This document shows positions 62,501 to 64,000 of a stretch of 64,000 bases of DNA, piece after piece. The translations under genes and the position numbers were made by a program. Source of the stretch: an uncultured Bizionia sp. (GTDB lineage: Bacteria > Bacteroidota > Bacteroidia > Flavobacteriales > Flavobacteriaceae). The notes under the pieces were generated by a model. It had not been told where the DNA came from, did no database searches, and saw only the letters and a list, made by a program, of their open reading frames with translations. How positions within the stretch are numbered: the first letter of the stretch is position 1; each line of letters opens with the position of its first letter. The stretch is from NCBI GenBank assembly GCA_947496215.1, contig CANMCF010000005.1, forward strand, positions 162,041-226,040, given 5' to 3'.

Positions 62501-64000
62501 TAATGAAGTGAATTGTGCAACACTAACAGTGATAGGTGGTATGGATCCTTGTTTAGATGGAGCTATTCAAGGAATGGTTACTGCAAATGATCCAGATGCA
62601 GACGGTATAAATAATCTATGTGATCAAGATGATGACAATGATGGGATACTTGATATAGAGGAAGATTTAACCTGTTTTTTCGGTTCAACGACCGAGACGA
62701 TAAACACATTGCCTCATCCGCTTGATAATCAATTCAATGTTACATCGACAAGTACAGCTGTTGTTAGTGATTTGGTTAATGGCAGACTTGCAGTCACAGC
62801 AACTTTATCAGGTACTGCTGTATGGGGAAATGGAGTTCAAATTCAGAATAATGCAGCTTTAGGAGACTATATATATTTTCAGCCAATACAAGCTTCTTCT
62901 TCTTTAGCAAACTTTGCTACTTATACTGTAGACTTTACAAACCCATCTAGAGATGTTTCATTTGTTTCTGCTGGTTTCAATGGAGACGATTCCTATGAGA
63001 TTACGGCATTCAATGGTACAACACCTGTACCATTGACCACGGCAAACCTTTCAAACTTTGATACAGGTGGAGCTCAAGCGTGGATTACAAATAATGTAGG
63101 TAATGGAGTTTTTGTTACGAATCCTGGAGCAGGTGGAGGAACCAGTGTTGAGGTAAATTATTTTACAACAACTATTCCAGGAGTGATAACCCAAATTGTT
63201 ATAAAATCATATAAAGCCTCAGGAGCAACAGGAACTTGTACTACAGGTATAACTTCTTTCCGTTTTTGTGATGAAGTACCAACTGATACAGATGGAGATG
63301 GTATACCAGATCATTTGGATTTGGATTCGGACAATGATGGCTGTAATGATGTCATAGAAGCAGGACATACAGATTTGGCTCCTGTAGACGGACAAGTTGA
63401 TGGAACGGGTTATGATTCAAACGGGCAAGTAACAGGAGCGACGACAGCATATACAGGAAATAATTCAAATGTAATAAATGCAACCCAAGTAATAGTTGGG
63501 ACAGCACTAACAAATCAAACGGAGTTAGCTGGGGATCCAGCTGTCTTTGCTGTTGTGGCAACAGCGGATACGGCTACTAGTTATACTACAGGTACTCCTA
63601 ATTATGGTACTCCCGGAAATGCAAATGCAGGGTTGAATTACCAGTGGTATATAGGAGATCCGAATTCTGGAGGGACAATATTGACAAATGGTGGAGTATA
63701 TGGTAATGTGACAACTCCTAACTTGAGCATTAGTAATGTAAATGGTTTGGATGAGACACAGTATTGTGTTTTGATAACACATGATGACAATGCTTGTATA
63801 AATGAAGTAAATTGTGCTACACTTACTGTAAACCCTTTGGTAACGGTGACCATTGCAGATGGAACGGTTGATGAAGGAGCAGGAACGATAACGATTCCAG
63901 TTAGTATCGATGTGGCGTCAAGTGAGGACACGGTAATAGACATAGTGACCACGACAGGGACAGCAGGGACTTCGGATTACACGGAGACGATCACGACTGT
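59553..64000 (+). CDS. Giant modular secreted surface protein, 3' truncated by the window
   Basis: At least 1482 codons are open from ATG 59553 to the window edge with no stop. A signal segment (VLLKAMLLVFFIVVTINISFAQ) lies at about residues 60-82; the ATG at 59700 would place it at the N-terminus, so the start is uncertain. Then come an N-terminal domain, a DUF11-type domain (PGDTVTYNIEVENTGTVEAN, about 330), and Ca-binding thrombospondin-3-like segments (DLDDDNDGILN, DLDSDNDGCND). Two near-identical modules (61989-62531, 63285-63830) and a Calx-beta-like start (ITIPVSIDVASSEDT) end the visible part. This layout is typical of flavobacterial cell-surface or adhesin proteins; a C-terminal T9SS signal would lie beyond the window. 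Confidence 0.85.
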   Translation, partial: MNDFTRLNVTSNDIGRATSYLNKELKSLSNPSAISTSKSKKTFTLIYLNMKNFTIFSFGKTVLLKAMLLVFFIVVTINISFAQDLHTTPVCSGASQSGSINWDSTPTTSSDFIWVGGTLSQTLTNISGTGIDALVTFSGRTDTLAPWNGGVNVTPGLYTDASGGTPEVLEFFSNGYLNDEDITITIVFSSPLDAIGFDLYHINGAGPNGDSFTITAQEAFGGGTLFPTFTSSATPSYIVDNATGVVNSNNNSTVGNNDQVGVNFSSTNKISSITLVWQNCLTCTSNAVHGSSLSNMEFCAIAATPDLQVSKTAIPSGNVSPGDTVTYNIEVENTGTVEANNIVVGDMLPLGVTYVAGTATATYWVDGTATGTYSHTFVPANSTFNSTGFTQAYTVTAADVPTGAIITSYDYDVTVSTTDWLSEISLVGLYPGGSINGSSFGGDVAGTNVNQTGSGTISGTPSAIGDYTFTWDDPNDFGVNTINSATFTINYEMPTRIQVTNLVNAPTNMITVANGISLKPGEVMTISLQTTLNAGTEGTTIVNAANIDADNFGGISDTASNNVIAIVDPCDAMASGNPDNDLDNVSDSCDLDDDNDGILNSAEGQSCFVLDWESVSYTEGSLNETIAVGGVDFTFTYSGDIDSWGAFNGTSAPANTNNWTELSGGVSGNGIGLTLFVTPDTTPSNTITNIAVSQDIYNPTFSIADIDNACPRQDDIRVYGFLNGVKVKPVGSTYSSIPTFSIDNSFNGNTEVRAFAPDCPTVASSDNNSLGTLDIAFSGYVDTIVIEYIESTTTVNQIRGIEIKDIAFCLVIDTDGDNIPNHLDLDSDNDGCNDAIEAGHLDVNNDGEVDGTGYDVNGQVTGAATSYTGTNANVTTATRVTVSSIPTDQTEVDGDPTMFTVVATSDSATSYTAGTPNYGSPGNANAGVNYQWYVGDPNSGGTMLANGSVYSNVNTATLNISDVSGLGGTQYCVLITHDDNACINEVNCATLTVIGGMDPCLDGAIQGMVTANDPDADGINNLCDQDDDNDGILDIEEDLTCFFGSTTETINTLPHPLDNQFNVTSTSTAVVSDLVNGRLAVTATLSGTAVWGNGVQIQNNAALGDYIYFQPIQASSSLANFATYTVDFTNPSRDVSFVSAGFNGDDSYEITAFNGTTPVPLTTANLSNFDTGGAQAWITNNVGNGVFVTNPGAGGGTSVEVNYFTTTIPGVITQIVIKSYKASGATGTCTTGITSFRFCDEVPTDTDGDGIPDHLDLDSDNDGCNDVIEAGHTDLAPVDGQVDGTGYDSNGQVTGATTAYTGNNSNVINATQVIVGTALTNQTELAGDPAVFAVVATADTATSYTTGTPNYGTPGNANAGLNYQWYIGDPNSGGTILTNGGVYGNVTTPNLSISNVNGLDETQYCVLITHDDNACINEVNCATLTVNPLVTVTIADGTVDEGAGTITIPVSIDVASSEDTVIDIVTTTGTAGTSDYTETITT
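61989..62531 (+). repeat. Internal module repeat, copy A
   Basis: About 181 codons, starting with a DTDGDNIPNHLDLDSDND Ca-binding segment and ending NEVNCATLTV, correspond to copy B. Spacing is about 1296-1299 bases (432-433 codons). It includes GYDVNGQVTGA, NANAGVNYQWYVGDPNSGG and YCVLITHDDNACINE. Confidence 0.9.
63285..63830 (+). repeat. Internal module repeat, copy B
   Basis: This is the second copy of the module at 61989-62531, with the same order of blocks (DTDGDGIPDHLDLDSDND, GYDSNGQVTGATTAYTG, NYQWYIGDPNSGGTIL, ITHDDNACINEVN). A Calx-beta-like segment follows directly. Confidence 0.9.

Noticed and set aside
63352..63952. Minus-strand reading frames within the surface protein
   Set aside because: They lie opposite an uninterrupted plus-strand frame with clear domains, have low-complexity content, and match nothing.

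Overview
The window looks like a chromosomal piece of a member of the Flavobacteriaceae (Bacteroidota). The base composition is AT-rich. Many envelope proteins carry flavobacterial families or signal peptides. Several genes have promoter-like boxes of the Bacteroidota type (TTG, about 18 bases, TAnnTTTG), and Shine-Dalgarno sequences are mostly absent. The housekeeping core keeps the order tRNA-Thr, Tyr, Gly, Thr, tuf, tRNA-Trp, secE, nusG, rplK, rplA, rplJ, rplL, rpoB, rpoC, with complete, normal-length proteins. The species cannot be named from the sequence.

Layout. Positions 1-10068 are the end of a surface-polysaccharide cluster. It holds the 3' end of a sugar aminotransferase, a Wzx-type flippase, three glycosyltransferases (two inserted on the opposite strand), an FdtA-like ketoisomerase, a 2OG-Fe(II) oxygenase, an MBOAT acyltransferase with an SGNH-like partner, and two unassigned membrane proteins. 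FtsE is at 10073-10756. A long secreted TPR protein and an outer-membrane barrel without a plug follow (10966-15798). Positions 15889-31695 are mixed cell-envelope and metabolic genes: amidohydrolase, DUF2059, methyltransferase, YkgJ-type protein, sterol-desaturase-like hydroxylase, NamZ-like muramidase, FtsX/LolE-like permease, a cystathionine beta-synthase-like enzyme, TlpA-like thioredoxin, serine hydrolase, S41 peptidase and DUF2851. Positions 31786-40034 hold a PspC-like protein, a K+ channel, an AGCS symporter, a helix-hairpin-helix protein, an acyl-CoA dehydrogenase, a carboxypeptidase-regulatory-domain protein, XerC and RaiA/HPF. Positions 40066-53830 are the tRNA/translation/transcription superoperon plus a DUF3467 protein. 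Positions 54626-57111 hold three tandem, diverged secreted paralogues. PrfC lies on the minus strand (57465-59054), and the window ends inside a giant modular surface protein (59553 onward).

The most unusual points are these. (1) A 74-base copy of the 3' end of the sterol-desaturase-like gene lies on the far side of an AT-richer, unassigned gene, so that gene sits between direct repeats like a small inserted cassette. (2) The 3' end of the acyl-CoA dehydrogenase gene is repeated in tandem with an 89-base period. (3) A complete intrinsic terminator is built into codons 4-18 of the helix-hairpin-helix gene. (4) There is a three-gene family of short secreted proteins of unknown role. (5) Hairpins occur at the promoter and between genes of the tRNA-tuf-rpoC superoperon. 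No CRISPR array, insertion sequence, rRNA, SusC/SusD pair or prophage was seen.
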